Shown: piece after piece, positions 31,401 through 43,432 of the stretch
How positions within the stretch are numbered: position 1 is the stretch's first letter
Layout: every line of letters starts with the position of its first letter
Assembly (NCBI GenBank): GCA_947172415.1
Contig: OX359195.1
Location: 5,431,501-5,495,500 of the forward strand
Reading direction: 5' to 3'
Origin: Chondrosia reniformis
Lineage: Eukaryota > Porifera > Demospongiae > Chondrillida > Chondrillidae
Length of the DNA: 64,000 bases
Program-made: the position numbers and the translations under genes
Notes under the pieces: generated by a model
What the model saw: the letters and a program-made list of their open reading frames with translations, nothing else
What the model was told of the DNA's origin: nothing
Database searches by the model: none

Positions 31401-34357
31401 TTACTCGGTGTGGCAAGAAATCATCTCAAGCATCACTCGACTACACCTCGATCTAATATCATTGGGAAAATACGTTCGCATTGAGTGCTAAAAGCAACAC
31501 TTTTTTAGGTGAGATATTCAAGATTTGAGAAGTGACGCTGCTATGCCAAGACTATCTCTTTATGCTAGACAAGTGACGCCGCTATGCCAAGACTATCTCT
31601 TTATACTAGACAAGTGACTCCGTTATGCCAAGACTATCTCTTTATGCTAGACAAGTGACGCCGCTATGCCAAGACTATCTCTTTATACTAGACAAGTGAC
31701 GCCACTATCTCTTTATGCTAGACAACGTATCGTAGTCCTTGCGACCGAACATACATGGCTGAATTAAGAAAGAATTAGCTAAGAATCAATTGAAGTATCG
31801 ATTTCGGCGATATATCGATTGCTTAAGAAGTATCGACAGAGCAAAACCTTGCGAAGAAAAGATGCGAAAAATCGCCACCTACGTATTTATACCATTATCG
31901 CTTTCAGGGCCTGTCGTGCGCACTCGATTTGGCCCTCGCTAAAATCTCCAGCTAAAAGCCACTCGTTAACACTCGCCTCGTCGAGGCACTCGCACTCGAA
32001 TCTCGCGAGTATAAGCGTTACTTTTGACGCGTACCGTATATGTAAAGACAAGAATTTTAAGTAAGGAAGGTACGTACATGGAACATTAAAATGTTTGAGG
32101 AATGTACATATGTACACGAAACGTATACATATGTATATGTAAAGACATGGATATTGAACACTTCTAGGGAAATAAATTGTTAGAACACTACAATATTGAA
32201 TACATGTTTAGAATTTATAAATTGGATATCATTAAGATAATGAACACTGTAATTGTAGAACCGACCAAAAATGTAATATGATACTGCACATAGTAATTGT
32301 AGGAGTGTCTAAAGTTAGGAGTAAGACTTCTAGTACATACAATTCAGTCCAAATCAATTTCTAAGTAAGGATCGGGTATACCAACATATCCATCATTTAG
32401 ATAACAGACACTTATCAAGTACTGACAAGTGTATGCAACCATTTGTTACATTATCAAATTACAGTATGTATATTCTACCACAAAACTTTCGTAGGCCATT
32501 AATGTATTAATGTTAAGTTATTTCACTATACGTAATCTGCTCATTTTTATGAGGTTGCCAACCAACCACCTTTTCCTGTAAATGTAATTAACTAGCAATA
32601 TGTGATGCTTTCATATAGGACTTTGGGTGCACCTGACAGTACTGATACAGAATGTGTATACGTATATCTCATAGACTTGCTAGACAACAGTACATTCTGG
32701 TAAACCAGCAACTACACAAGTAGAAGGGTAGGTGCATATGTTTTCCTGTTAAAATCTAGAGTACTGATATAACACTATTGGAGGAAGTAAAATCCCATTA
32801 GCAACATACTCAGGTATAATGACATGATTCCCATTGTATAATTTCTACACACAAACTAATTATGACATGTCCATAGTATATGCTCTACACATATTGTGAC
32901 AAATTACTTCCTATGTACCTTTCCACTAAGTCCACCAGTCTGCATATTTTTGATATGTTCCTGGGATAGCTTTTGTGACTTGCCTGCATCATCCTTCAAA
33001 TGTCTGTTATCAAAACCTGCCAAGCTAGACCCTCCTTTAAATGTCTACAAAAATAGGATGTCATCAAAACAAATTACACTAAACAACTACTAAACTTAAC
33101 CAGTTCCTTTGTGCACCTATCCCTACCTCCACCTCATGGGACCTTGATCAGATCAAATATGCACCTATCCCTACCTCCACCTCATGGGACCTTGATCAGA
33201 TCAAATATGCACCTATCCCTACCTCCACCTCATGAGACATTGATCAGATCAATTATGCACCTATCCCTACCTCCACCTCATGGGACATTGATCAGATCAA
33301 ATATACACCTATCCCTACCTCCACCTCATGGGACATTGATCAGATCAAATATGCACCTATCCCTACCTCCACCTCATGGGACATTGATCAGATCAAATAT
33401 GCACCTATCCCTACCTCCACCTCATGGGACATTGATCAGATCAAATATACACCTATCCCTACCTCCACCTCATGAGACATTGATCAGATCAAATATGCAC
33501 CTATCCCTACCTCCACCTCATGGGACATTGATCAGATCAAATATACACCTATCCCTACCTCCACCTCATGGGACATTGATCAGATCAAATATGCACCTAT
33601 CCCCAGATCACAGTAGTAAGTCATAAGTGCCGTCATGCAATGCTAACGTTTCCGGCAAAGACATCTCATGTACAATACCAATTTATGCTTATATTGTAGT
33701 AAGATAATATAAAGCACCCAGCAGAGGTATTTGATCCCACCTCGCATACATGTACCATTTCCTATCTGGGGTCTTTCAAAGTGACCGGGGGAGTGTAGAC
33801 AACAAATGATAAGTGCATTATTGTACACAGTGTAATGGACTTGCTTCTTTGTCTTCCTCGAATATTTTAGTTATCCTTCCTTTTCTCCATTCAAACTGAG
33901 AACCAAAGGGATGTCCAATTAGAGGATCTAGAAGAAAGCTGGATCTGTCCAACTTCACTTTCCTAAATTATCAACAAAAATACTTAATACTGCAAGTCCT
34001 TCATATTCACAAACTATTTCTAAAAGAATGCCCCAATTCAACCAATCAGTATTTTAAATGGGTCGTAAAGTGAAACTAAGTAAAACTGCACTACAATATA
34101 ACATCTATTACAAGACTCCTGTGTAGAAATAATTATAAGTTTTAGTATGATGTGCGTGTATACATATATACAGTATGGCGATGTATGTTTAACGCAAAAG
34201 AATAAGCCTTTCAGTCCGTTGAATATTGCATATACACTAACTTTCCCCGTTCTATTCTACAAGGCTTAATGATTCTGTCCTTCCTTAAAATAACAAAACT
34301 CCCTTCATGAATTATGGATGCATCCTCCGGCCCGGCATCGTGCATTTCCAACGCCAT
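25428..34357 (-). CDS. TRMT6: tRNA (adenine-58-N1)-methyltransferase non-catalytic subunit TRM6/GCD10, 11 exons
   Basis: Exons in reading order: 34357-34242, 33962-33827, 33044-32919, 30803-30712, 30029-29821, 28543-28313, 27761-27595, 27351-27272, 26618-26516, 26156-26070, 25514-25428. All have AG/GT borders and the phases agree (1,434 nt, 477 aa), close to the usual length of about 500. Family hallmarks in order are the N-terminal barrel (EGSFVILRKDR, LIGHPFGSQFEW), ENSSSFTEKTEYSQQKYI, then TVVKSS...RMLTLANVHA...VVETTQGLL...ERMGG, an acidic linker (DEEGVSDVTEEEED), a basic helix (ERELRKKERETR), LLVATRF...PSRPFAIFCQF, HLSETWMRKYQ and a closing SGTSGYILNG. TRM6 pairs with the catalytic TRM61 to methylate A58 of tRNA in the nucleus; the subunit itself lacks a working SAM site. 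ATG 34357 follows an in-frame stop and gives the conserved start. Assignment is by recalled family motifs; no search was run. Confidence 0.88.
26758..26825. other. Short hairpin, 31-bp arms with 6-nt loop
   Basis: Arms 26758-26788 and 26795-26825 pair with three mismatches around TTTTAT. In TRMT6 intron 8. Size and shape fit a small foldback or a microRNA-like precursor; the sequence does not tell which. Confidence 0.5.
29015..29151 (-). mobile_element. Hairpin element with hammerhead-like loop (TRMT6 intron 5)
   Basis: Arms 29015-29057 and 29117-29151 share TATCTTTGA, GGTTCATC and TTTTGAG. The minus-strand (sense) loop holds CTGAAGA-A-AACC-TCCAG-GGTT-GAAACATCC. The same family is at 38301-38465. 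Confidence 0.6.
29464..29722 (+). repeat. Minisatellite, about 58-bp unit, 4-5 copies
   Basis: Unit: TTTTATATAAGGAATGGTTT then TATGTAAAATTAAACATCTACG and TACAAATGCA, with small indels. In TRMT6 intron 5. Confidence 0.7.
30588..30648. other. Short hairpin, 25-bp arms with 11-nt loop
   Basis: AGGGTAATGTGTAATTCAAT... (30588-30612) pairs with 30624-30648 with two mismatches. In TRMT6 intron 4. Confidence 0.5.
30911..31217 (+). repeat. 44-bp satellite, seven copies, resumes at 32039
   Basis: Unit ATGTAAAGACAAGAATTTTA to CATACATGTAT starts at 30911, 30955, 30999, 31043, 31087, 31131 and 31175. An eighth copy continues at about 32040-32083 after a transposon insertion. Confidence 0.88.
31218..32036. 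mobile_element. 819-bp TIR transposon inserted in the satellite
   Basis: Roughly 65-70-bp inverted ends starting CGGTACGCGTCAAAAGTAACG and continuing through TATACTCGCGAGA and GTGCCTCGACGAG. Flanked by TA. GC-richer than its surroundings, no transposase. Holds the 42-bp tandem repeat at 31530-31725. Confidence 0.82.
31530..31725 (+). repeat. 42-bp tandem repeat inside the TIR transposon
   Basis: GACGCCGCTATGCCAAGACT followed by ATCTCTTTATGCTAGACAAGT, about four full units and one shortened unit. Confidence 0.8.
33109..33606 (+). repeat. 48-bp minisatellite, about ten copies, in TRMT6 intron 2
   Basis: Unit GCACCTATCCCTACCTCCAC then CTCATGGGACATTGATCAGA and TCAAATAT. Because 48 is 16 codons and the unit has no stop in one frame, it makes a 171-codon open frame of MHLSLPPPHGTLIRSN repeats. 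I treat this as a by-product of the repeat. Confidence 0.85.
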
Positions 34358-34724
34358 CAGAATTTCACTTCTTAATGCGCCATTTTGGAATCAAATGTCA
34401 TACACGTGTTATGTTTACCACGTGTTTTGCTGGACGAGATGAATGCCGTTGCTTTGCAGGTATGTTGCCGGATATATAGTCTGTTTCGGATAGCAATGTG
34501 CCACATCGCGCTTTTAGTTTCTTTTTTAACGTGCTGGGTTCATCTTTTATCATCGACTCGTATTCTTTTTATTCGTACTGTTCTAGACTGATACAGTCAA
34601 GCCAGAAAGATACAGTCTACAGCTAGATGGAGGCAGTATACAGTGTGCATGTATATTTTCAAAGGATCTAGTATACCACTGAATACTAATGTTCTAGGTA
34701 AGCACTTCTCGTTGGCAAGTGTGG

Positions 34725-34914
34725 AACTATGGATATTATCCCTGCCCATTCATGTCCCCTTCCAGAGTCTCCCCCTAGCCACTCAAACTGGCTCAACCAT
34801 CTTTTTGAGTGGCTAGGGGGAGACTCTGGTTCCCGTCAAGTGAACTTCAGTTCCTCCCATTTGCTCATTGCACTCCTCAGGGGACACGAATGGGCAGGGG
34901 TAATATCCATAGTT
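34725..34914. mobile_element. 190-bp foldback element with nested perfect palindrome
   Basis: Outer arms AACTATGGATATTATCCCTG.../inverse (34725-34759, 34880-34914) and an inner perfect 26-bp pair CCAGAGTCTCCCCCTAGCCA.../inverse. Single-copy relatives are spread in the window. Confidence 0.75.
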
Positions 34915-35500
34915 AAATGATGATGATAAACCACAAGTGTTTTAGTTGTATAAAGGAGGAGGTCACTGGACTATAATTTTGGCTAAGTATTATATATATA
35001 CCTTTCTGCAACAATATGAGCCAGTGATGTGAGCTATATTTGCTACTCTTGACAGCTGAATGATGAGATATTCCACCAAGATCTCTGAGGCTCATGCATG
35101 GACAAGCATCTGACATATATATGATATACACCTGGGCCTAGCAACCATTACCATTGTATGTGCGTGTACATACATACCTGTCATGTAGTGTCTCTATTTA
35201 TTGTTATATACCATATATTCAAGTGTATATAGGGAGACTCTATCTACATTGTAGATCCTATATATGGTTAGCCGGTGAGCGGATGAAAGTTGAATTTGGT
35301 TAGCCCTGTACAAGGGGTGTACTGCAGACTTAAAGATGTGCCTCTGGAGCTATATATGTGCTCCAGTTTGTGTGATCGATGACTATATAGACTGAATGAA
35401 TATTTGTTACTTTTACCCAGTTAAGAATTATCTCTAAACTAGCTATAAGAGTCATCCATGTGTAAAAATAAAGTACAATATTATGCAGCATGAAAAAGAA

Positions 35501-35874
35501 AAGTTAAATAAAAACATTCAAAAATGAAGTTAAAAGTAGGGATGGCACTATAACGGTGATTGGCACATCTAGAAAAAGTAACGAAACAAGAAAGTGATCA
35601 TATGGTAAGGCTAACATTGCAGAAGTGGCATACTGAAACTTAACTATACACATCACTTCTATGTTTGGGCGCATCATGGATATACTAGAAGTAGGGATCG
35701 ATGCGCCCAAACATAGAAGTGATGTGTATAGTTAAGTTTCAGTATGCCACTTCTGCAATGTTAGCCTTACCATATGATCACTTTCTTGTTTCGTTACTTT
35801 TTCTAGATGTGCCAATCACTGTTATAGTGCCATCCCTACTTTTAACTTCATTTTTGAATGTTTTTATTTAACTT
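35501..35874. mobile_element. Near-perfect palindrome, 175-bp arms and 24-nt spacer
   Basis: Arms 35501-35675 and 35700-35874 differ at about one base (AACGGTGATT against AACAGTGATT). A diverged single arm at 15255 shows it is a repeat family. TATGCAGCATGAAAAAGAA lies just left (35482) and again at 36608. Confidence 0.82.
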
Positions 35875-36738
35875 GTATTGCTCCTTTTTTCTTGTTAATA
35901 TTTGTTTTGAAAGTTTTCTTGGCGAAAACTCGAAATAAAGTAGCAGAATAGACGATATAATAGAGAGCTCTAAATTAAAAAATGGCGTCCGAAAAGATCC
36001 CAAATTTGATAAGATGTTTTCTACCGTTCTTTAACATTCAGTTTAGGATATTAAAGGGCCCATAATCGTTAAGAATACGACTGTATATAGGCCCTGCAAA
36101 GCGACTAAGAAATTCGATCGCGGGTAACGGCAGTACCACAAATATTACTCATTCGGGCTACTTATTTTATATACAGAGAATTTGAAACTTAATTAAAAAA
36201 TGGCGTTCAAAGAGGCCCTAAATTTGGCACTTTCAAAAGTAACACGCTTCGGTTGGAGCGCGTTGAAATCTAGGGTAGCCTATTCCCTAGTTCGGAAACA
36301 TTCATGACGATTTAGTATTTGTATGTACCTGCGTAAGTTCGCATGTTAGCGCTAGCTCATTTGAAAAAAGAAGAATAAGAAGAAGAAGAAGAAGAAGAAA
36401 AAATGAGGAATTGCAGAATTTGGCCTATTTCGGTTTAACCACTTTGCGAAGGTTGTAGAGCATCGTAACATGTTTTGGCGTTTAGAAAAGCATGCAAAAA
36501 CGACTGCAAACACACGAATGCAACCGAAAATCTGAACGTTGTTGATTTATGAGGTGTTAATTGATAATACATTGAATAGGGCGGCCATGTTTTTTTTCGG
36601 CCATCCCTATGCAGCATGAAAAAGAATAAAAGTCATATTATTTATGTACTATATATACGTATACATAATATGTATGTATACTGGTTTCTGAGATTCAATT
36701 AGTATACGTATGTACTACAAGTTGCATTTAAATCAGAT

Positions 36739-39700
36739 CTAATCTAGATCTGTTGAGGAACTTTGAGCTTGATTGACGTAGGTACTATAATCGTCTGTAG
36801 TATTTGTACCATTGCTGGTGTTGGATTTCTCTTGATTCTGTATTTCTTGATCATATTCATGATCCACCTTTCTCTTTTGTCTGCAACACTTACATTTCTT
36901 GATCATTTTCTTAATTTTAGATACATCTTTTCCTTTAAATGCAAATATAAGACTTATGGGTCCTATTAATCCATACATCAGAAACAGCAGTCCATTTAAG
37001 GCAATGTAAAAAGGGTTATCTCCCTTCTTTTTACAGGTAGCGTCTAGTCCATTAAATTGACATTCTGCAAAGTCAACATCTGCTTGAATATTTTCATCTG
37101 CCAGGCCATTAGCTTGACTAAACTGTATCAGCGCTATTAGTCCAGCCACAAAGTAGAATGTAGATAAGGCTAGAATTTTAGTTTCTGGTGTACCAGGACA
37201 CTTGCCTTTTCGAAACAATCCCTGGGTCTAAATATGTAGTGAAACATGAATTTATGGCCCGTGCATGCATTTATCTATAAATTATATAGCTATTATATTT
37301 AGATATCTCTAAGTGTATTTATACCTGACATTGCATTTATATACATGTACTGTATCTCTCAACCTTTTTATATAAAAATTACCATATTCTTTCATACAAC
37401 TTACATATCATTTATCAATATGATATTTTTACAACTTTACAGTGTTTTCCACAAATACATATAGCTATACACATATATACACCTAGGTACATACCTACCT
37501 TGTATGTTTTCCAGAAGAGTACTACCCAAAGACAGGCTCCTACTCCTCCAACGATGTTGGCCAGGAATAGCAATAAGAAGAAGTTTAAGTAGGGATGATA
37601 GATGAAACACACTATCGGTGGTGCAGATAAGATGGTGTATACAGACAGATTTACGGCAATAACTGGACCAATCAAACAGAAAAGAAACACTCCAACAACT
37701 GTAGCCAAATGAATATATTTAGATTTTTTTTTCAACTTCTTGCCAGTTGTTGGAAACATAATGGTGATAAAGATAGATATTATGTGAGCCAACCAAAATG
37801 TACTGCCAATGAGCAACAGAAAGTGGAAAGCAAACCCTGTATATATAAATAGAAACATTAACATAATATAATACTGAATTTGAAGTCATCACTATTAATT
37901 AAGTAGGCCTACGTACATTGCTTCTCTATTATTAGTGTAAATATTAGGTTCTTGCCATTATTACCTGTAAGCTGTCTATAATTATACTTTAAATTCATTT
38001 ATTGCATGAAATTATGCAATTAATTATAACTTTCATCTATAGTACAGTATTTACCTGTAAATGAACAGTACTCTGACGGCTGCTGGGTCATTGCTGAGAA
38101 TAGGTCCTTGTGATTACAAAACAGTGATGGTGTTAGCAGTGACACTAAAAGTATAGTGGCTATATAGAGAATGATATATGACTAGACTTGTATAACAGAT
38201 GATGAAATACATACATAATACAAATGTATATACATATGCCTCGATGTATATATATATATGGGACTATACAGGGCTCCATATAGTATTTAAATATAATGAT
38301 TGACTCTTTAGAGATTTGGACATTTCTCTATTAACAGAGTCAACCTCCAGTAGTCACCATCAGTCACTGAAGAAGACCCTAGGATCGAAACATTGGAATC
38401 TCTAAAGGAACCAACTGCATCACTAGATGCTCAAAAGACTAAAAGATGAACCATCTCAAAGATTCACTAGCTGAGTTGTGAGTAAATTCTTCTCCAAATG
38501 TTTCAACCCAATACAGGGTCTTAAATATTGTGAAAACATAATTGTATATACGTAATACATCATAAACTCACACACAGGCATCTACTTCCAACACCCACAC
38601 CCACACATGCACATACACAAGTAATTCACCAGCACTATATTCGTACTGTATATACTTACCACCTATCATTATAGCCACAACTTCATACAGTACAAGAATT
38701 GTTGGGAAGCTCAAGCTACATGAATTTAAGGACATGGTACATACCATATATAATGTCTTGCATATATATATACGTATATCTCATGATCAGTTAGCATAGT
38801 CTGAGAGAATATAATAATAATATTAATAAGATCGAGGTTTTACATCCTGAGAAACGCAATCTATAATGTATAAGTAACTTAAATACAACGTAAAGTAACT
38901 ATTACCGCTACCTTGACTATTACCATCACCATGACTATATATTGCAGTTACAGTGACTATACCTATGTATGTATGTTATATACAAACAGCATTTATACAC
39001 GAGCCTATAAAAGGAGAACACCACAAGAAACTACTCTTATCCAGAGTACAAGATGGATTTAGGAATACACTTGCAAATTGAATCTTATATATTTGGACTG
39101 CCATACTTAACACACCACCCAACTTAGTAACAAAATGTATAGTGTATAATATGTATATACTTCTCAATCAGTATATACAACATCATGTTTCATATATGCA
39201 CGGCCCCAATAACCTCTATAGCTATTATATTAATAGCTAACTAGGATTATTACATCAATCCAACATAATTTTAAAACCACATTCATTTGGAATTTCATTT
39301 ATTTGCAAAGAGCAATTTGACAATTTATTTCCAAAAAGCACATATAGCGCATATAGTCTAAATACGTATTAGAAATTTTATTGTATACGTATATATTAAT
39401 TATCAGCATCATAAAATATTGCATGGTTAATTATCACCAAATATTGGCTTAGACACAGTATAATATAAAATAGAAATTTCATCTAATATACATATATACG
39501 TATGTATGTAGAGCTTACAGGGTCTTGTATCGCAATATTGTCATGATGATGTAGATTATTCCCCCCACATATGCCAGAATAACTGCTATACTGACACATG
39601 CCATCTGAAAGTTATCCACACCCTCTTCATTATGTTTGTATTCACTACAACTCGGAAGACAGTAATTGCAGCTAGAAATAAATTCAGGATGACAGTTGAC

Positions 39701-39940
39701 AGATAAGTTTACAATAGAATCTACTATCCATATGCTCTCATTATAACTGTAACAGCTATTGATATCCTGTCTATGTTGGTCCAGAAATCGGTCAATCGGC
39801 CGTCTCCAAGAGTTGCCATCTGCTGGGGCAAATATTAGTGTGAAAATCAGAGGTAGTGTGAAAAGAAAAATCAAGGAGGCAATCAAACCACCAAGAACAG
39901 CCTTCTCAATGATAGCTTTTGTTCTTTTTTCTAATACCAT
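36739..39940 (-). CDS. Seven-transmembrane Frizzled-like (class F-like) receptor without a CRD, 5 exons
   Basis: Exons in reading order: 39940-39519, 38715-38660, 38159-38055, 37836-37499, 37221-36739. Borders are GT/AG and the phases fit (467 aa). Residues about 15-38 form a hydrophobic signal anchor. A short ectodomain follows with six cysteines, ending CNYCLPSC, which recalls the cysteine-rich hinge before TM1 of Frizzleds. Seven hydrophobic segments come next. FPTILVLYEV after TM1 resembles the FPxRPI...CY stretch of class F TM2, and a cysteine sits before TM3 (EYCSFTGFAFHFLLLIGSTFW). The tail is basic and cysteine-rich (KKCKCCRQKRK, possible palmitoylation), then Ser/Thr/Asn-rich. There is no Frizzled CRD and no KTxxxW motif. 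An AG just upstream (TTTTTTCAG) suggests a 5' UTR exon. It could instead be another GPCR-like family; the family call is an inference. Confidence 0.6.
38301..38465 (+). mobile_element. Hairpin element, inverted relative of 29015-29151
   Basis: CTGAAGA-A-GACCCTAGGATC-GAAACATT at 38378-38403. The right part (CTTTAGAGATT..., GCAGTTGGTTC, TTTTGAGCATCTAG, GATGGTTCATC) matches the TRMT6 intron element on the opposite strand. In the intron between receptor exons 2 and 3, antisense to that gene. Confidence 0.6.
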
Positions 39941-39966
39941 AGCTGGACAGGAACTCTGAAAAAACT

Positions 39967-42835
39967 GTAATTATATATAGTATATCACAATGACATACAG
40001 ATTCACAGCTTCTAACTATATATTTTAGCACACTGTCATGATCAGATATTACACTTTGGCTATATATATACGTACCTTTTATAGTGAAGGCTCAATATCA
40101 GTATCCTGACAGATCTACAACTCTAAGAGAACTCCCAGTAAAATGTATAGAGCAATTGTTCCTGTGTATATATATGTCGTCAGTTTAGGACTTGGGGTTA
40201 TAACTTTAATGGATATTTGTTATGATTCAGGTAGACATTTATAATTAATAAAGGCATATCTGCACAGTGAACAATGTGCACCATGCATTCTCCATCTATC
40301 ACTATTCAATTAATCACTATGTATGACAACTGGCAGTCTGTTGGGAATCCCCTAACAAATTATATAGTCTATACGTATATATCACTATATAGCAATATGT
40401 ATATGGTATTATGTATATATATATATATATATAGGGTAGTCATGCAGGCATTTCCTGTCTGTTTAAGATAATAGCAAGGTGTGAATAGTTATTATTTTAA
40501 CATATTAATCTTTCAATCTTTTTGAGCATATCTACACAGTAGTGTACGTATATATGCCATAAAGACTGTCATGTTACAAAAGTCCAAAAGTCTGCTAGTA
40601 TGACATTATAATATAAGGACCCTGTTGCTGTGGCACTATATATATATGATGGTCCACTGACATCAAAGGCATCCATATACTGAGGTTAATATGACTGTGG
40701 TGTACTGCTGTTGTATTAACAGGAGTACTATTAATTGGGGGGAATATACATACGTAGCTTATATATCATATATATAGAAATGGTATCTATATATACATAA
40801 AAACAAGAGGAGAACTGTAAAAAACGTTTCTGCAGTTCTCCCATTGAAAGACATAAGGGTTATAAAAGGACAGGAGGCAGTTATAGATAGTATATAAAAC
40901 GATCTGTGGAACAAGGGGGCTGCAATACAATGGAATATTTGTGGTAAAGAACAGTACAGATGGTACGGTGTATTTAAATATGCAAAGCAGAAAAATTGTA
41001 TACATGCATGTACGTACGTATATACGTATATGGGTGTGTGTGTATACAATTGCAAAGGTATAGTTTGCAGCTAGCTATATACGTACTTCTGGTCTATATA
41101 CATATAAGAAAATCAAATAAGTACGTATATACATACATAAGTATATGTATATGTATACCTTAGATTATTGTAACTTGTACTGTATATATACTTTTTGAAT
41201 ATATAGAACTCCTACATGTGGCCATATGGTACTGACAACTAGTACTGCTACTTTTTATTTATTTCTATATATATTAAAGTTGATGTATGATTTATATCAT
41301 TAGTGATTGTATAATAAAATGTATAAATCTGTTAGAGATCTATAAACAGGCAAATTTAACACCTTTCAAGTTAATATATACTCAGCAAAACACAATGCTG
41401 ATCCAAACTGTTGTGATGGAAGTGCATACGTATGTACAGTGTACATAACCTGAATGTTAAAATCTTATACCTAAGTACGTATACGTAGATGGATATTGTG
41501 TTGTTGAATGATTTTGCAGCTGTTTTTGTATGATGCTGATCATGATTTGCCAATCTTGGTATATTAACTATTAGAATTAATTCCTTCCTTACATGGGCAT
41601 GTTTCCCAACTTACATTGAAGGTTTTTGGCCACTCCATATACTGGATATTTAATTTAAATAAATATAAAATATATATCATTAAAAGAATTTAAACATATA
41701 GCTACGTATGTATATATGCATAGGAGGATACAAACTGGATTATAATTCTTAGGTGTATGTAAATCATGAAGAAATAATGGATTGAAGACACTGAAGAAGC
41801 ATAGTTCCAAACTTTATACAGAGTCACTGTTTTATAATTGGAACTTGTTATATATAACGTATAGAGTGTTTCCATACATACGTATACAGTGATCAATCTA
41901 CCCGAGGGATAATAGGATAGAAGTATGATATAGTCCAGTGAGCCAAGCCGGACATTTGGTAAGTATTGTATTGAAAGAACACATACATATGTGAGCATGT
42001 CTGTGTTTAAACAAGGGATGAGATATAGTAGCTGGCCATGGGATATATAAGTTGCTTGTATAAAACAAGGGAAAAAATAACTGAAGTGAAACTAAAGGTT
42101 TACCTAAATTTGGTTCATATTTAAGCTTAACAGGCTATATTTTAAAAGACTAGTCACAGTTGAGAAATCTTGGTTTACAAATACCTGACACGCTTTAGAA
42201 TTATGTTTTACATATAATTTTATAAATTTAGCTTTAATGTATACTGTAAATGGATTACTGATCTATGTTTCTGTAATAATTTCCTGTTTAAATGATAAAC
42301 ATATACGTACATATAGTGAGCATAAATGAAACCTAATTGGTTTATATACATAGCTATAAAATACAGTTTCTTAACTCACTAACATAATTTATGTACTGTA
42401 ATATATTATTCAATATGAATAATCTAAACGCCATGACCTGTATAAAATGCATATAAGGGCAAGAAAGAATATACAAATATGCTAATTTCAAGCATGAAAG
42501 GGTCGACTAGATCACTGATGAAGGGTGGAATACATTAATCAACTGCATGACTAATGCACCCAATGCAAAATCCTGCCATTAAATTAATTAGATTAGATTA
42601 GGTTACTATATATTCATTAAAATGCTTTGGTTGATTAAAATATGTAAAATTTAGGTGAAAGGTTAATATATGTACATACAGTGGCTTGCTAAAATGTTAG
42701 ATATGCACCTTTGCTATATACTAAATACATGTCTGGTCAAGTGGAAGCAAAAGAAATTAATTGATAGACTATGAGATTGTGTCCTTCCTACATAGGAACA
42801 GGCATGTTACTTCTGGGAATTCCATCTTCATCAAT
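39967..42835. other. AT-rich stretch with no recognised gene
   Basis: TA/CA-type microsatellites (for example 40416-40435) and a fragment of the ACTTGTACTGT repeat at 41157. It may hold the receptor gene's 5' UTR exon and promoter. Confidence 0.4.
42510..42534 (+). repeat. 5' half of a hammerhead element
   Basis: TCACTGATGAAGGGTGGAAT matches the stem I-core-stem II start of the elements at 52960 and 7640. The rest is lost. Confidence 0.4.
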
Positions 42836-42839
42836 GACC

Positions 42840-43432
42840 AGGTTCACCTGGACAGAAGAGATAACCAGGAAATAATGGCAGTGATGGAAAGCCAGGAAGA
42901 CCTGGCCAAAAGGGAGATAACGGTGAACCTGGTATGAAAGGTCATCCTGGAAGTCCAGGGAAACCAGGTAAATCACTAATCATTTAGTATTGAAAGCAAC
43001 ACAAATGTCTACTCAGCAAAATCATTTCTCCTAGACTACAGACATCATATTATTCCACCCGTTGTTCATTTCACTCCTTAGGAGATATGATTGGGTAGGG
43101 CAACATCCTGGGACATCATAGTTATTGTTATGTAGAATATGTTTGCTACATTTGACACTTGTAAATCTACAGGTGAAGATGGAGAGACAGGAACACAAGG
43201 AAAACCTGGTAATCCTGGACAAAGGGGTCATACTGGTGATATAGGCCCAGCTGACCCACCAGGAAAACCAGGTCAAGATGGACAAAAGGGAGATCCAAGG
43301 GAGCCAGGAGGACCTGGAAAGCCCGGTTCACCTGGTCACCTGGAATGAAGGGACAACCAGGAAATAATGGTAGAGATGGAAAACTTGACCAACCAGGAAC
43401 ACCTAGAGAAGATGGTGATGATGGTATATAAA
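42840..43432 (+). pseudogene. Relic collagen exons (duplicate of exons 8-9 of the first collagen gene)
   Basis: Two Gly-X-Y stretches, 42840-42967 and 43173-43432, with the intervening intron, match the 47190-47740 part of the first collagen gene, including the inserted TTGCTCATTTCACTCC-type repeat in the intron. The first has an in-frame stop (CAGAAGAGATAA). The second has an 8-bp duplication (GGTTCACCTGGTCACCTGG) that shifts the frame into a stop, and breaks off at GATGGTATATAAACC. There is no transmembrane exon upstream. I read it as a dead tandem fragment. Confidence 0.75.

Larger units (their letters stand above)
34358..36738. other. Stretch between TRMT6 and the receptor gene, mostly repeats
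   Basis: Two foldbacks (34725, 35501), a GAA-rich microsatellite at 36369-36402 and a twice-repeated AAAAAATGGCGT...CCAAATTTG motif (35970, 36198). No gene recognised. Confidence 0.5.

Noticed and set aside
33111..33626. 171-codon repeat protein
   Set aside because: It opens with GTG, follows exactly the minisatellite period, has no regulatory context, and lies antisense in an intron of TRMT6.
34385..34591. Small plus-strand gene divergent from TRMT6
   Set aside because: The frame has no recognisable domain, no splice partners and no conserved context; it probably overlaps the TRMT6 promoter.
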